Notes: generated by a model not told the origin, from the letters alone. 64,000 nucleotides of DNA from Arsenicicoccus cauae (GCF_009707125.1 NZ_WLVL01000016.1:83047-147046), one strand, 5' to 3'. Shown: positions 37,468 through 47,338, counted from the first letter of the stretch. A program made the numbers and translations.

Positions 37468-38406
37468 TCAGGCCTGGGCGGCCTCGTCGACGGACGCCTG
37501 CACCGGCGCGGAGGTCGTCGTGCCCGTGGCCGGTGCGGTCTCGGTGGCGGCGGCGTTGCCCGAGGACGCCGCGACGGGGTCGGCGGCCTTGCGGGAGGGA
37601 CGCGTCGAGGCCTTGCGCGCCGTCGTGGAGGGCGACGTGCGAGCGGACGTCGTGCCGGTGCCGGCCTCGCCGGCGGCCGCCTTGGTGGTCACCGAGGCGC
37701 GGGAGGGGCGCCTCGAGGCGGGCTTGGGGGACGCCTTGGGCGAGCCGGTCGACGAGGTCGCCGACGTGGCCGTGGCCTCCGCCACGTCGTCCGGGGTGAC
37801 GTCCTTGACGGTCGTGGCCCGACGCGTCGTGCGCCGGCGCGGGGTCGCGGGCGCCTCCTTGTCCTTGCCGGCCGCGGCGGCAGCGGCGGCAGCGCGGACG
37901 TTCTTGGCGGGGGCGGTCTCGGGCTGCTCGCCCTCGACGACCGTGCCCCTGACGGTGACGGCGGCGCTGTCCTTGCGGCCCATCGCCTTGTCTGCGTAGC
38001 CCATGACCGTGGCGGCCGTCTCGGTGGCCACCTTGACGGTGGACCCGGCCCGCGCCGCGGCCTCCTTGACACGCCGGTCCTCGCGGATGTCCTGGACACC
38101 CTGACCGACGACGCGACGGCCGCGGCGGGCCATCTCGTCGTACGCGTGCGAGGCCAGGCCGGCCACGGTCAGCCCCTGGTTGAGGGCCTGCTCCGGGGCG
38201 TCGTGGGCGGCCCTGCCGGCGCGGGCGGCGGCCTCCTGGGCGTCCGCCCCGGCCTTGGCGACGCGGTCCTCCAGGTCCTTGCGCACCTGGTCGGCCAGGG
38301 CCTCGACCTGGGCCAGCGTCTTCTTGAGCTGCTCGATCGCCAGGTCGGCGGCTCCGACGGCGGCGTAGACCGGTGCTGCTGCGGGCTTCTTGCGGGACGG
38401 GCTCAT
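37468..38406 (-). CDS. HbhA-like protein with long low-complexity tail
   Basis: A 312-residue protein. Residues about 15-150 form a long charged helix, likely coiled coil (AIEQLKKTLAQVEALADQV), as in the heparin-binding haemagglutinin HbhA. The C-terminal half is a low-complexity tail of Ala, Thr, Ser, Pro, Lys and Arg, longer than the Lys/Ala tail of HbhA. No signal peptide. ATG 38406 overlaps the stop of the HTH gene by four bases; DUF2516 downstream completes the Rv0474-Rv0476 order. Adhesin function is not shown here. Confidence 0.75.
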   Translation of the reverse strand: MSPSRKKPAAAPVYAAVGAADLAIEQLKKTLAQVEALADQVRKDLEDRVAKAGADAQEAAARAGRAAHDAPEQALNQGLTVAGLASHAYDEMARRGRRVVGQGVQDIREDRRVKEAAARAGSTVKVATETAATVMGYADKAMGRKDSAAVTVRGTVVEGEQPETAPAKNVRAAAAAAAAGKDKEAPATPRRRTTRRATTVKDVTPDDVAEATATSATSSTGSPKASPKPASRRPSRASVTTKAAAGEAGTGTTSARTSPSTTARKASTRPSRKAADPVAASSGNAAATETAPATGTTTSAPVQASVDEAAQA

Positions 38407-38909
38407 CGGGTGCTCCTCGTGCGTCGGGTCGTGGCGTGGGCTCTGGCTGGTGGGGTGGCGGACGGCTGGTCGGCGGCGTCGGCGTCGGCGTCATCGACCC
38501 CGCCCGGGCCGGCCTCCCCCGAGGCCTCGGCGAGCTGGCGGTAGAGGTCGACGAGGGTGCGGCGCTGGCGCGCGCTCAGCGACGGGTCGGCCGTGATGGC
38601 CTCGACGACCGAGGGGGTCCCGGGGCGCCGGCCGGTGGCGGGGCCGTCGTCCTCCGCGGCGGCGCCTCCGTCGAGGAACCCGGCCCGGACGTACAACGAC
38701 TCCGCCGAGATCTGGAGCCCCTTGGCGAGGGCGTTGAGGATCTCCGCAGAGGGGTGGCGCAGGCCGCGCTCGATCTGGGAGAGGTAGGGGTTGCTCACCC
38801 CGGCGAGCTCGGACAGCTGGCGGAGGCTGAGCTGGGCCGCCTCCCGCTGCTCACGCAGGTAGGCACCGAGATCCGTGACGTGGATCCGCGAGACGGGTAG
38901 CCGTGCCAT
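38403..38909 (-). CDS. XRE-family helix-turn-helix regulator
   Basis: A 168-residue regulator. Residues about 13-70 form the Cro/C1-type DNA-binding domain (LSLRQLSELAGVSNPYLSQIERG), followed by an acidic Ala-rich C-terminus. It heads the hbhA-like operon. A palindrome 11 bases upstream of its start is a likely autoregulatory site. Orthologous in position to Rv0474. Confidence 0.9.
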   Translation of the reverse strand: MARLPVSRIHVTDLGAYLREQREAAQLSLRQLSELAGVSNPYLSQIERGLRHPSAEILNALAKGLQISAESLYVRAGFLDGGAAAEDDGPATGRRPGTPSVVEAITADPSLSARQRRTLVDLYRQLAEASGEAGPGGVDDADADAADQPSATPPARAHATTRRTRSTR

Positions 38910-38920
38910 GACATCAGTAT

Positions 38921-38936
38921 GCTTGCAGTTGCAAGC
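38921..38936. promoter_or_regulatory. Palindrome at the start of the HTH-hbhA operon
   Basis: GCTTGCA and TGCAAGC form perfect 7-bp arms around GT. It lies 11 bases before the regulator's ATG, so bound protein would block transcription start or early elongation. A looser GCAACTCCAGCAAGC follows. Confidence 0.5.
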
Positions 38937-38962
38937 GCGAGGCAACTCCAGCAAGCGGTGAG

Positions 38963-39787
38963 TCAGGTCATGCGCAGCAGGGCGCGCGCCTCGTCCGCCG
39001 TCATGGCGGGTCGCTGCATCAGCTCGGCCATCCGGGCGGCGCGCTCCACGAGCTGGACGTTGTGGTCGACCTTGACCCCGCGCGCGAGCAGCAGGTTGTC
39101 CTCCATCCCGACCCGCAGGTGGCCCCCGGCCGCGAGCGCCGTCGCCAGGACGGGCAGGTGCCCGCGCCCGATGCCCGTGGCGGACCACGAGGTCGTCTCG
39201 GGGGGCAGTGCCGCCACGCCCGCGAGGAGGGCCTGGGGGGTAGCCGGGGCGGCCCCGGGCACGCCCAGCACGAAGTCGCAGTGGACCGCGCCGCCGTGGG
39301 GCAGCCCGCACTCGTCGATCAACCGGCGCAGCGCGTGGACGTGCCCGAGGTCGAACAGCTCGAACTCCGGGACCACCCCGAGCTCCTGCGCCTTGACGTA
39401 GAGGTCGCGCATGAAGGGATGGGGGTTGAGGAACATGCCGTCGCCGAAGTTGGTGGTGCCGCAGGTCAGCGAGCAGGAGTCGGGTCGGGCGTCGAGGACG
39501 GCGAGGCGTGACTCGAAGGAGTCGGTGATGGCGCCCCCGGTCGACAGCTGCACGACCAGGTCCGTGGCCTCGCGCAGGGCGGCCACCGTCTCGGTCAGGC
39601 GACCCAGGTCGAGCGTCGGCTCGTGCCGCTCGTCCCGGACGTGCACATGGATCAACCGCGCCCCCGCCGCCTCGCAGCGACGGGCCGTCTCGACCAGCTC
39701 GTCCAGGGTGGTCGGCAGGGTCGGGACGTCGGCCTTGCTGGACTCGGCCCCGGTGGTGGCCACGGTGATGAGCGTCGACGCTGACAT
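38963..39787 (-). CDS. BKACE-family beta-keto acid cleavage enzyme (DUF849)
   Basis: A 274-residue TIM-barrel, metal-dependent enzyme. Family members such as 3-keto-5-aminohexanoate cleavage protein use acetyl-CoA to split beta-keto acids. The zinc-site pattern IHVHVRD (two histidines) and the strand-end residues STGG, EFELFD and GMEDN are present. Neighbours do not suggest lysine fermentation, so the substrate is open. Last gene of a leftward run. Confidence 0.88.
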   Translation of the reverse strand: MSASTLITVATTGAESSKADVPTLPTTLDELVETARRCEAAGARLIHVHVRDERHEPTLDLGRLTETVAALREATDLVVQLSTGGAITDSFESRLAVLDARPDSCSLTCGTTNFGDGMFLNPHPFMRDLYVKAQELGVVPEFELFDLGHVHALRRLIDECGLPHGGAVHCDFVLGVPGAAPATPQALLAGVAALPPETTSWSATGIGRGHLPVLATALAAGGHLRVGMEDNLLLARGVKVDHNVQLVERAARMAELMQRPAMTADEARALLRMT

Positions 39788-39833
39788 GCCCCCATCGTGG
39801 CATACGCCCGTAGGATCTTGCGGTCCAGGGCGG

Positions 39834-40877
39834 TCAGCGCGGCACGATCTCCTGCTGAGACGCGCTGATGCCGGAGATGGTGAGGTCAGCCTCGGTCGGG
39901 GTACTCCGCTTGAGGACCACCAGGCCGATGGGCCCGTCCTCGTGGTGCCGTGCCACGGAGGTCAGCCGTCCGACGGGGCGGCCGTCGACCTCGACGGGGG
40001 CGTCCCGCTCGGGGAGCACGTGCCCCGAGCCGTCCAGGTGCACGAACGCGAGGCGACGTGGCGGTCGGCCGAGGTTGTGCACCCGCGCCACCGTCTCCTG
40101 CCCGCGGTAGCAGCCCTTGTGCAGGTGCACGGCGGTGCGCAGCCAGTCGAGCTCGTGGGCGATCGTGCGGTGGTCGGTCTCGAAGCCGAGCCGTGGTCGC
40201 CACGCCGCGACGCGCAGCGCCTCGACGGCCCAGGTCCCCGCGAGCGGGCGGTCCGACATACGTGCCACGAGCTCCCCCCGGGGCACGATCACCTCGCGCC
40301 AGGCGCGCTGCTCGCCGGGATGGCCGTCGACCGGGCCGTACGGCGCGGTGTCCGGCCCCATCAGCGGCCAGGGGTCGCACCAGGTCGGCGACTCGCCCTC
40401 GGCACCCTCGCTGCGGATGGGCTCGCCGACCACGGCGTGGTCGTCGGTGACGTCGTCCACCTGCACCCTCAGCATGAACTGCATCGACCGCAGCCAGGCG
40501 ACCAGGGCCGGGGCGGTGCCGGGCTCGACCGTGATCCACGTGGTCTCGCCGTCGTCGACCACGTGCAGGGCGTGCTCGACATGCCCCTTGGGGCTGAGGA
40601 CCAGGTCCTCGACCGAGGTGCGCGGGGCCAGCGCGGCGACGTGCTGGGTGGTGATGGAGTGCAGCCAGGTGAGCCGGTCGGGTCCGGTGACCGTCACGAC
40701 GCCGCGGTGGGACAGGTCCACCGCCGCGAGCCCCTCGACGAGCAGCCGCTGCTCGCGCAAGGGGTCCCCGTGGTGGGCCGGCACGCCAGCGTCCTCGCGG
40801 TCCCCGGCGACGGCACCGGGGCGGTCGAGCAGCGGGGAGCGGTAGGCGTCAGGCCCGGTGCTGGTGGGTGTGGTCAT
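39834..40877 (-). CDS. ygfZ: YgfZ/GcvT-like folate-binding protein
   Basis: A 347-residue cytoplasmic protein of the YgfZ/IBA57 group, which supports iron-sulfur cluster enzymes with folate. The signature K-G-C-Y-x-G-Q-E is present as KGCYRGQETVAR, with the cysteine. The N-terminal barrel begins near VVTVTGPDRLTWLHS. Its first 29 bases overlap the end of the fur-type gene, indicating co-translation. Confidence 0.92.
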   Translation of the reverse strand: MTTPTSTGPDAYRSPLLDRPGAVAGDREDAGVPAHHGDPLREQRLLVEGLAAVDLSHRGVVTVTGPDRLTWLHSITTQHVAALAPRTSVEDLVLSPKGHVEHALHVVDDGETTWITVEPGTAPALVAWLRSMQFMLRVQVDDVTDDHAVVGEPIRSEGAEGESPTWCDPWPLMGPDTAPYGPVDGHPGEQRAWREVIVPRGELVARMSDRPLAGTWAVEALRVAAWRPRLGFETDHRTIAHELDWLRTAVHLHKGCYRGQETVARVHNLGRPPRRLAFVHLDGSGHVLPERDAPVEVDGRPVGRLTSVARHHEDGPIGLVVLKRSTPTEADLTISGISASQQEIVPR

Positions 40878-41427
40878 GGTCCTCGGGTCCTCCCCGGTCG
40901 GGAATCTCGGTGCGGCCCGGTGCGCAACGCGCGCACCAGCCGCGCACAGGCAGGTGCCGCAGGTCGGCCACGAAGCCGTCGCGGTCGTAGACCGCCTCGG
41001 CCAGCTCGTCGGCCACCGCGAGCGGCGCCTCGGTGATGGCCCCGCACCTGTTGCACACGAGGTGGAGGTGCGTGGCGTGCTGGACGAGGTGGTATGTCGG
41101 GGCGCCCTCGGTCAGCCGGGTCGCTGCGACGACGCCCAGCTCCGTGAGCGTGTCGAGGTTGCGGTAGATCGTCGACAGGGGCAGGTCGTCCCCGCCGTCG
41201 GCGTCGACCTCGCGCGACAGCTGGTCCGGCGTCGTGTGCTGCAGCCGGCCGATCGCGGCGAGGACCCGCCGGCGCTGCGACGTGACGCGCAGGCCGTGGT
41301 TGCGAAAGATCGCGTCGACGTCCGGCTCGGTGCTGCCGGACGTGCCGGACGTGCCGGACGTGCCGGACGTGCCGGTGCCGACGGCCGGGTCGGCGGGGTC
41401 GACTGGGTCATGCGGGGACGGGGTCAA
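40849..41427 (-). CDS. Fur-family metalloregulator with a TTG start
   Basis: A 192-residue regulator. After a 45-residue low-complexity N-terminus with GTS repeats comes the winged helix (LRVTSQRRRVLAAI, STIYRNLDTL) and the dimerisation domain with HATHLHLVCNRCG and CARC zinc-site motifs, then a His-rich end. No ATG or GTG exists in frame upstream of the conserved domain; TTG 41427 overlaps the nitrobindin stop (TTGA), so coupled initiation there is the likely start. Fur, Zur or PerR type cannot be told. Confidence 0.85.
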   Translation of the reverse strand: MTPSPHDPVDPADPAVGTGTSGTSGTSGTSGSTEPDVDAIFRNHGLRVTSQRRRVLAAIGRLQHTTPDQLSREVDADGGDDLPLSTIYRNLDTLTELGVVAATRLTEGAPTYHLVQHATHLHLVCNRCGAITEAPLAVADELAEAVYDRDGFVADLRHLPVRGWCARCAPGRTEIPDRGGPEDHDHTHQHRA

Positions 41428-41927
41428 GAGACCCTCTTGAGCTGGGCCGACAGGTGGGTCTGCAGCGGGTGGCCCTCCGCCGCCATGTCCATCGCCCAGA
41501 AGAGCTCGCCGTTGACGTAGCCGTACATCCGGGACCCGGCGGAGTAGTCCTTGGCGTGCGGCGACCGCATGACGCCGTCGGTCTTCATGATGAGGCGGGC
41601 GGGCTCGACGGTGCCGTAGTACATCTCCACGATGCCCGTGCTGTGCGCCAGGAGCAGCTCGCACTCCTTGGACTCCTCACCCACCGGACGCAGGAAACCG
41701 AGCTCGGTGGCGCGGGGGCGGACCTTGTGCCCCTGGTCGTCGATCTCCCAGGTGTGCGAGTGCCACTCCAGGAAGGGGCGCCCGTCATGACGGATCTCGA
41801 GCTCCTGACCGAAGCGGCCGTCCTCGATCGTCGGGTAGGAGAACAGGCCGACGCCCTCCCACCGTCCGATCATCCAGGCGAGGGGCAGCAGCTCGGAGGG
41901 CAGGTCGGTGGGGATCTCGAAAGGCAC
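41424..41927 (-). CDS. Nitrobindin-type heme-binding beta-barrel protein (DUF1794)
   Basis: A 167-residue ten-stranded barrel protein of the nitrobindin/THAP4 family, which binds ferric heme and can isomerise peroxynitrite. The typical start LPLAWMIGRWEGVG and the later HSTGIVEMYYGTVEPA (with a histidine) are present. GTG 41927 is the only start near the conserved N-terminus. The order with ygfZ and glnR recalls Rv0811c-Rv0818. Confidence 0.9.
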   Translation of the reverse strand: MPFEIPTDLPSELLPLAWMIGRWEGVGLFSYPTIEDGRFGQELEIRHDGRPFLEWHSHTWEIDDQGHKVRPRATELGFLRPVGEESKECELLLAHSTGIVEMYYGTVEPARLIMKTDGVMRSPHAKDYSAGSRMYGYVNGELFWAMDMAAEGHPLQTHLSAQLKRVS

Positions 41928-41939
41928 GACGCTGACTCT

Positions 41940-41990
41940 ACCGCCGTCTCTGCCACCGCCTCTGCCACCGTCTCTGCCGCCGTCGGGCGG
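41940..41990. repeat. 12-base-period minisatellite upstream of nitrobindin gene
   Basis: CCGCCGTCTCTG, CCACCGCCTCTG and CCACCGTCTCTG stand in tandem, followed by a partial unit. It occupies most of the 83-base gap before the next gene and leaves little room for a promoter. Confidence 0.6.
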
Positions 41991-42010
41991 CGACGGGTCC
42001 CGGCGGCGGC

Positions 42011-42934
42011 TCAGGAGGCCAGCAGGTGGCGGGCCGCAGTCTCGACGAGCGGACCGACGACCAGGACGGAGGCCACGCCGCTCACCGCCTGCGCGCGCAG
42101 GGTCACCAGGGCGGGAAGGGGCGACAGGACGACGCGCAGGGCCAGGCTCGCGGCGGAGCACGCCAGGCCGAGCAGGGCGCACCACGGCACGGACGCCTCG
42201 ACGAGGGCTCCCACGAGCCCGCCCGCGACGGCCCCCGCCAGCAGCGCCGTCGGTGCCAGCGCGGTGAACCAGCGCGCCCGGTGGCACAGCCACTCCGCGG
42301 CGGCGGCGACCGCCAGGGCCGCCCAGGCCGCGACGGCGGCGTCGCGGCCGCCGGCCATCGACGGCAGCGCCACCCAGGTGACCCCGGCCGCGAGGATGCC
42401 GAGGGCCAGGAGGGTGCCGGACAGGCTCACCACCACGCGGGGACGCCCGTCGCGGCGCACGAGCTGGTGCAAGAAGGCCACGACGACCCCGACGGCGAGC
42501 GCGGCCGGCACCCAGCGCAGCGACCCCCCGTCGTCCGGCAGGACCACGGAGGCCAGGAGCAGCACGGCCGACAGGCTGACCGTGATGAGGGTGCCGCGGC
42601 GGCTGGGCAGCCCCACGAGGCGCGTCCAGCCGACGGCGACGACTGCGGAGGCCAGGGCCACGGCTATCACCGTGACGCCGGTCGCCGCCCCCCTCGCCGC
42701 GACGGCCACCACGAGCAGGGTGGCGTAGGTGACCACCGTCAGCGTCACGGGCGTGCGCGGCGGCAGCTGGCGGACCGTCGTGGGGCGGACGATCTCGAGG
42801 CGGCGGCGGGCACGCTGCGCCAGGTCCTGCCGGACCGCCCCCGCATACGACCGTCTGCCCCTCGGGTCGTCGGTCATCCGCTCCGCGTCGCTGCCGTCGG
42901 CAGGGCGGGGGGTCGAGGGCTCGGGTCCGGGCAC
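42011..42934 (-). CDS. Polytopic membrane protein, unknown function
   Basis: A 307-residue protein with a 60-residue charged N-terminus and about eight hydrophobic segments between residues 62 and 300. I recognise no motif. It begins 15 bases after moaD and probably shares its transcript; a membrane protein in the same place (Rv0817c) occurs beside glnR in M. tuberculosis. GTG 42934 is the likely start. Confidence 0.7.
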   Translation of the reverse strand: MPGPEPSTPRPADGSDAERMTDDPRGRRSYAGAVRQDLAQRARRRLEIVRPTTVRQLPPRTPVTLTVVTYATLLVVAVAARGAATGVTVIAVALASAVVAVGWTRLVGLPSRRGTLITVSLSAVLLLASVVLPDDGGSLRWVPAALAVGVVVAFLHQLVRRDGRPRVVVSLSGTLLALGILAAGVTWVALPSMAGGRDAAVAAWAALAVAAAAEWLCHRARWFTALAPTALLAGAVAGGLVGALVEASVPWCALLGLACSAASLALRVVLSPLPALVTLRAQAVSGVASVLVVGPLVETAARHLLAS

Positions 42935-42949
42935 GTCAGCATCCTTGCA

Positions 42950-43240
42950 TCACCCGCCGGCGAAGGGCGGAAGCACCTCGACGAGCGTGGCCCCCGCGAG
43001 CGACGCGTCACGCGGCACGGTCCGACCGTCCACGAGCACGCTGCAGGCGGGCAGGACGGGCACCAGGGCCGGCCGCAGGAGGGCCGCGGCGGCCAGCGCC
43101 TGGCTCACCGACGACGCGCTCACCACGTCCTCCTCGACCCCCGCCGCGGCCCGCGCCCCGGCCCAGTAGCGCAGGCGCACCTGGACCTCCTGCAGGGCGA
43201 CCCCCTGCGCGGGCGTGGGGCGGTCGGTCGGCTGATCCAT
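42950..43240 (-). CDS. MoaD/ThiS-family sulfur carrier protein
   Basis: A 96-residue ubiquitin-like protein ending in PPFAGG; the C-terminal GG is the site that is adenylated and thiocarboxylated. RLRYWAGARAAAG near the start is typical for MoaD. No partner E1-like enzyme is in the window, so molybdopterin, thiamine or another pathway cannot be chosen. ATG 43240 follows GGAGGG. It is divergent from glnR. Confidence 0.88.
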   Translation of the reverse strand: MDQPTDRPTPAQGVALQEVQVRLRYWAGARAAAGVEEDVVSASSVSQALAAAALLRPALVPVLPACSVLVDGRTVPRDASLAGATLVEVLPPFAGG

Positions 43241-43324
43241 CGCGGTCCCTCCATAGGTCGACGTCTTCTCGACCCATGGTCGCATCCGCCGCCGCGCGGA
43301 CCCCACCGCCTACGCTGACGGTCG

Positions 43325-44110
43325 ATGGCCCAGCTGCTCCTGCTCACCAACGCCCTCGCCGCGAGCGCGGAGGTCCTGCCTGCGCTCGGCCTGCTGCCCC
43401 ACCACGTGCGCGTGCTGCCCGCCGAGGCCGCGGCCCTGATCGACGCCCCCCGCGCCGACGCCGTCCTCGTCGATGCCCGGCGCGAGCTGGCCGTGGCCAA
43501 GTCGCTGTGCCGCGTCCTGCGGGCCACGGGCATCGAGGCCCCGCTGCTCGCGGTGCTGACCGAGGGTGGTCTCGTGGCCGTCAACGCCGAGTGGGGCCTC
43601 GACGACATCCTGCTGGACACGACCGGGCCGGCCGAGCTGGAGGCCCGCCTGAGGCTGGTGTCCAGCCGGCGCACCGACCTCGCCGAGCCCGCCGACCGTG
43701 CCATCACCTCCGGCGCCCTCACCATCGACGAGGCCGCCTACACCGCCCGCCTCGGCGAGCGGGTGCTCGACCTGACCTACAAGGAGTTCGAGCTGCTCAA
43801 GCACCTCGCGCAGCACCCGGGGCGGGTCTTCACGCGCGCCCAACTGCTGCAGGAGGTGTGGGGCTACGACTTCTTCGGCGGCACCCGCACCGTCGACGTC
43901 CACGTCCGCCGCCTGCGGGCCAAGCTCGGCCCCGAGCACGACGCGGTCATCGGCACGGTCCGCAACGTGGGCTACCGGTTCGACGAGGTCCGTGCCCCCG
44001 CCCCGGCCCCCGCCGCTGCGCAGGCCCCGGCGACCGACCGGACGACCAACCCGGCGACCGGCCCGGCACCGACCGACGCGGGGGCCTCCTCGAGGTCGCG
44101 CACCGACTGA
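43325..44110 (+). CDS. glnR: GlnR-type orphan OmpR-family regulator
   Basis: A 261-residue regulator. The N-terminal receiver-like domain lacks the usual acidic pair and the phosphorylation loop, as known for GlnR, which works without a kinase. The winged-helix domain ([15 protein letters not shown] to [11 protein letters not shown]) is complete. A Pro/Ala/Thr-rich tail of about 35 residues is added. Location directly before mshD matches Rv0818-Rv0819. GlnR controls nitrogen assimilation in actinobacteria, and in some species phosphate-linked genes too. Confidence 0.85.
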   Translation: MAQLLLLTNALAASAEVLPALGLLPHHVRVLPAEAAALIDAPRADAVLVDARRELAVAKSLCRVLRATGIEAPLLAVLTEGGLVAVNAEWGLDDILLDTTGPAELEARLRLVSSRRTDLAEPADRAITSGALTIDEAAYTARLGERVLDLTYKEFELLKHLAQHPGRVFTRAQLLQEVWGYDFFGGTRTVDVHVRRLRAKLGPEHDAVIGTVRNVGYRFDEVRAPAPAPAAAQAPATDRTTNPATGPAPTDAGASSRSRTD

Positions 44111-44143
44111 GCCCGGTCAGCGGTCCGTGGTGCAATGTGCCCC

Positions 44144-47100
44144 ATGAGCGTCGAATCCCGCACCGAGCTGTCCCCCCACGAGGTCCAGGCCGTCGCGGAG
44201 GTCGTCGGCGCGGCGACGCAGACGGACGGCGTCGGCCCGCTGTCGGAGCAGGCCCGCCTCGACCTGACGCGACCCGGCCACCACGTCCTCGCCCTGGCCG
44301 ATGGGGAGGTCGTGGGGTATGCCGGGGGCCCGCCGCACGCCCTCGAGCTGGTGGTCGCCCCCGCCGCACGCGGCCGCGGCGTCGGCGGGGAGCTGCTCGA
44401 CGCCGTGCTCCCCGAGGACGGCCGCGACGTGCAGGTCTGGGCGCACGGCGACCTCCCGGCGGCCCGGGCGCTGCTGCGATCGCGAGGCCTCGCCGCGACG
44501 CGTGACCTGCGCAAGCTGGGCCGCCCGCTCGAGCCCCGCGACGACGAGCGCTCGCCGGTCGCCGTGCCCGACGGGTTCGCCGTCCGCACCTACCGCCCCG
44601 GTGACGAGGCGGCGGTGCTGGCGGTCAACGCCGCCGCCTTCGCCCACCACCCCGAGCAGGGCTCGCTGGACCTGACCGGGCTGCAGGAGCGCATGGCGAG
44701 CCGGTGGTTCGAGCCCGAAGGGCTGATCCTCGTGGAGGACGTCGCGGGCGAGCACCCGAGGCTCGCGGCCTTCCACTGGACCAAGGTCGACCCCGAGGAC
44801 GCCGGCCCGGGCACCGGGGAGGTCTACGTCGTGGGGGTGGACCCGGCATACCAGGGCCGTGGGCTCGGCGCCCTGGTCACCCGGCTGGGGCTGGACCACC
44901 TGCGCGACCGCGGCCTCGAGCAGGTCGTCCTCTACGTCGAGGCCGACAACGCCCCGGCCATGGCGACGTACACCCGTCAGGGTTTCACCACGGTGTCCAC
45001 GGACGTGCAGTACTCGCGCCGTCCGTCTGGGGAGTGCGACGATGTCGCCATGCAGGCTGACGACGTGACCGCTTCGACCACCACCGCCGAGGCGGCGCAG
45101 GCCTCCCCCGCCAGCCCGTCCAGCCCGGCCAGCCCACCCGAGCCGTCCCCCGCCGCGGACCCCAACCGCACGACGGCGGCCCGCCCGCGGTCCTCCGACG
45201 GCAGGTTCGTGCGGGTGGCCGCCGACGCCCAGGAGCCCACCGACGAGCTGCCCGACGACCGTTTCCTGGACCGCGAGCTGTCCTGGCTGCAGTTCAACGA
45301 GCGCGTGCTGCAGCTCGCCGCCGACCCCGACGTGCCGCTGCTCGAGCGGGCGCGCTTCCTCGCGATCTTTGCCAGCAACCTCGACGAGTTCTTCATGGTG
45401 CGCGTCGCCGGCCTCAAGCGCCGCATCGCGACCGGGCTGGCCATCCGGTCGGCGTCCGGGCTGGAGCCCGACGAGCTCCAGGACGAGATCAGCCGGGTCG
45501 CGCACGAGCTGATGCTGCGGGCCCACGGCCTGCTCCGGGACCAGGTCGAGCCCGAGCTCGAGAGCAACGGCATCCGGATCGTGCGGTGGCACGAGCTGAC
45601 GGCCGACGAGCAGACCCACCTGTCCGCGGTCTACCGCAGCGAGATCTTTCCCGTCCTCACGCCGCTGGCCGTCGACCCGGCGCACCCCTTCCCCTACATC
45701 TCCGGTCTCTCCCTCAACCTCGCCGTCACGCTGACCAACCCCCGCACGCAGGCCGAGCACTTCGCGCGCATCAAGGTCCCGGACCTGCTCCCGCGCCTGC
45801 ACCAGGTGTCCGCGTCGGGCGAGGTCGACCTCTACCACGTGCGCTTCGTGCCGCTCGAGGACATCATCGCCGCGCACCTGGACCTGCTCTTTCCCGGCAT
45901 GCAGGTCCAGCAGCACTTCCTGTTCCGCGTCACCCGCAACGAGGACCTGGAGGTCGAGGAGGACGACGCCGAGAACCTCCTCAAGGCCCTTGAGAAGGAG
46001 CTGACCCGTCGCCGCTTCGGGCCTCCGGTGCGCCTCGAGGTGGAGGAGGGCATGGACGCGCACGTCCTGGAGCTCCTGGTCCGCGAGCTCGGCGTCGAGC
46101 AGCACGAGGTCTACCGCCTGCCCAACCCGCTCGACCTGCGCAGCCTCAACACCGTCGCCGACCTGCAGCGCACGTCCCTGCACTACCCGGCGTTCCGCGC
46201 CCGCACCCACCCGGACCTGGCACCGCGCGAGCGCTCCGAGGCCAGCGACGTGTTCGGCGCGATCCGGCGCAAGGACATCCTGCTCCACCACCCCTACAAC
46301 TCCTTCAGCACCTCGGTGCAGGCCTTCCTCGAGCAGGCGGCCGCCGACCCCAAGGTGCTCGCGATCAAGCAGACGCTCTACCGCACCTCGGGCGACTCCC
46401 CGATCATCGACGCCCTCATCGCGGCCGCCGAGGCCGGCAAGCAGGTCGTCGCGGTGGTGGAGATCAAGGCCCGCTTCGACGAGTCCAACAACATCGCCTG
46501 GGCCCGCCGTCTCGAGCACTACGGCGTCCACGTCGTCTACGGCATCGTGGGGCTCAAGACCCACGCCAAGCTGTCGCTCGTCGTGCGGCAGGAGCCCGAC
46601 GGCCTGCGCCGCTATTGCCACGTCGGGACCGGCAACTACAACCCCAAGACGGCCCGCCTCTACGAGGACCTCGGCGTGCTGACCTGCGACGCCCAGGTCG
46701 GCGAGGACCTCACGCGCCTGTTCAACCAGCTCTCCGGCTGGGCCCCGCGCAGCAAGTTCAAGCGTCTGCTCGTGGCGCCACGCTCGCTGCGGTCCGGCCT
46801 CATCGAGCTCATCGAGCACGAGGCGGAACTGGCCCGCGCCGGGCGTCCCGCCCGCGTGGCCCTCAAGGCCAACTCCATCGTCGACGAGGCCATCATCGAC
46901 GCCCTCTACCGCGCGTCGCAGGCCGGCGTGCAGGTCGACGTCCTCGTCCGGGGGATCTGCGCGCTGCGGCCCGGCGTGCCCGGGCTGTCCGACACCATCC
47001 GCGTCCGCTCGATCCTCGGGCGGTTCCTGGAGCACTCGCGGATCTTCGTCTTCGGCAACGACGGCGACCCCGCCGTCTACATCGGCAGCGCCGACATGAT

Positions 47101-47338
47101 GCACCGCAACCTCGACCGGCGCGTCGAGTCGCTGGTGCGGATCACCCGGCCCGAGCACGTCAAGCAGCTCGAGGAGCTCATGGAGCAGGGCATGGCCGAC
47201 ACGACCTCGAGCTGGCACCTGCAGGACGACCGCTGGGTGCGCCACCACCGGGACGCCGACGGTCAGCCGCTGCTCGACCACCAGGCGGCGCTGATCGAGA
47301 TGCACCTCAAGCAGCGGCGCAAGCGCACCCGGGTCTGA
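44144..47338 (+). CDS. Mycothiol synthase MshD joined in frame to polyphosphate kinase PPK1
   Basis: One uninterrupted frame of 1064 codons. Residues about 1-298 are MshD, two GNAT acetyltransferase domains ([17 protein letters not shown] and [17 protein letters not shown]), the last step of mycothiol synthesis. A Ser/Pro/Ala-rich linker of about 80 residues follows. From about 375 it is PPK1, with [16 protein letters not shown], the catalytic histidine region KTHAKLSLV and [19 protein letters not shown]. No stop codon divides them. ATG 45050 could begin a separate 762-residue PPK, though its nearest GGGGAG is 15 bases away. Fusion and overlapping-initiation readings both fit. Confidence 0.88.
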   Translation: MSVESRTELSPHEVQAVAEVVGAATQTDGVGPLSEQARLDLTRPGHHVLALADGEVVGYAGGPPHALELVVAPAARGRGVGGELLDAVLPEDGRDVQVWAHGDLPAARALLRSRGLAATRDLRKLGRPLEPRDDERSPVAVPDGFAVRTYRPGDEAAVLAVNAAAFAHHPEQGSLDLTGLQERMASRWFEPEGLILVEDVAGEHPRLAAFHWTKVDPEDAGPGTGEVYVVGVDPAYQGRGLGALVTRLGLDHLRDRGLEQVVLYVEADNAPAMATYTRQGFTTVSTDVQYSRRPSGECDDVAMQADDVTASTTTAEAAQASPASPSSPASPPEPSPAADPNRTTAARPRSSDGRFVRVAADAQEPTDELPDDRFLDRELSWLQFNERVLQLAADPDVPLLERARFLAIFASNLDEFFMVRVAGLKRRIATGLAIRSASGLEPDELQDEISRVAHELMLRAHGLLRDQVEPELESNGIRIVRWHELTADEQTHLSAVYRSEIFPVLTPLAVDPAHPFPYISGLSLNLAVTLTNPRTQAEHFARIKVPDLLPRLHQVSASGEVDLYHVRFVPLEDIIAAHLDLLFPGMQVQQHFLFRVTRNEDLEVEEDDAENLLKALEKELTRRRFGPPVRLEVEEGMDAHVLELLVRELGVEQHEVYRLPNPLDLRSLNTVADLQRTSLHYPAFRARTHPDLAPRERSEASDVFGAIRRKDILLHHPYNSFSTSVQAFLEQAAADPKVLAIKQTLYRTSGDSPIIDALIAAAEAGKQVVAVVEIKARFDESNNIAWARRLEHYGVHVVYGIVGLKTHAKLSLVVRQEPDGLRRYCHVGTGNYNPKTARLYEDLGVLTCDAQVGEDLTRLFNQLSGWAPRSKFKRLLVAPRSLRSGLIELIEHEAELARAGRPARVALKANSIVDEAIIDALYRASQAGVQVDVLVRGICALRPGVPGLSDTIRVRSILGRFLEHSRIFVFGNDGDPAVYIGSADMMHRNLDRRVESLVRITRPEHVKQLEELMEQGMADTTSSWHLQDDRWVRHHRDADGQPLLDHQAALIEMHLKQRRKRTRV

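Noticed and set aside
38963..39787. A lysine-fermentation locus built around the BKACE gene
   Set aside because: No aminomutase, dehydrogenase or CoA-transferase gene is nearby, and BKACE enzymes have many substrates.
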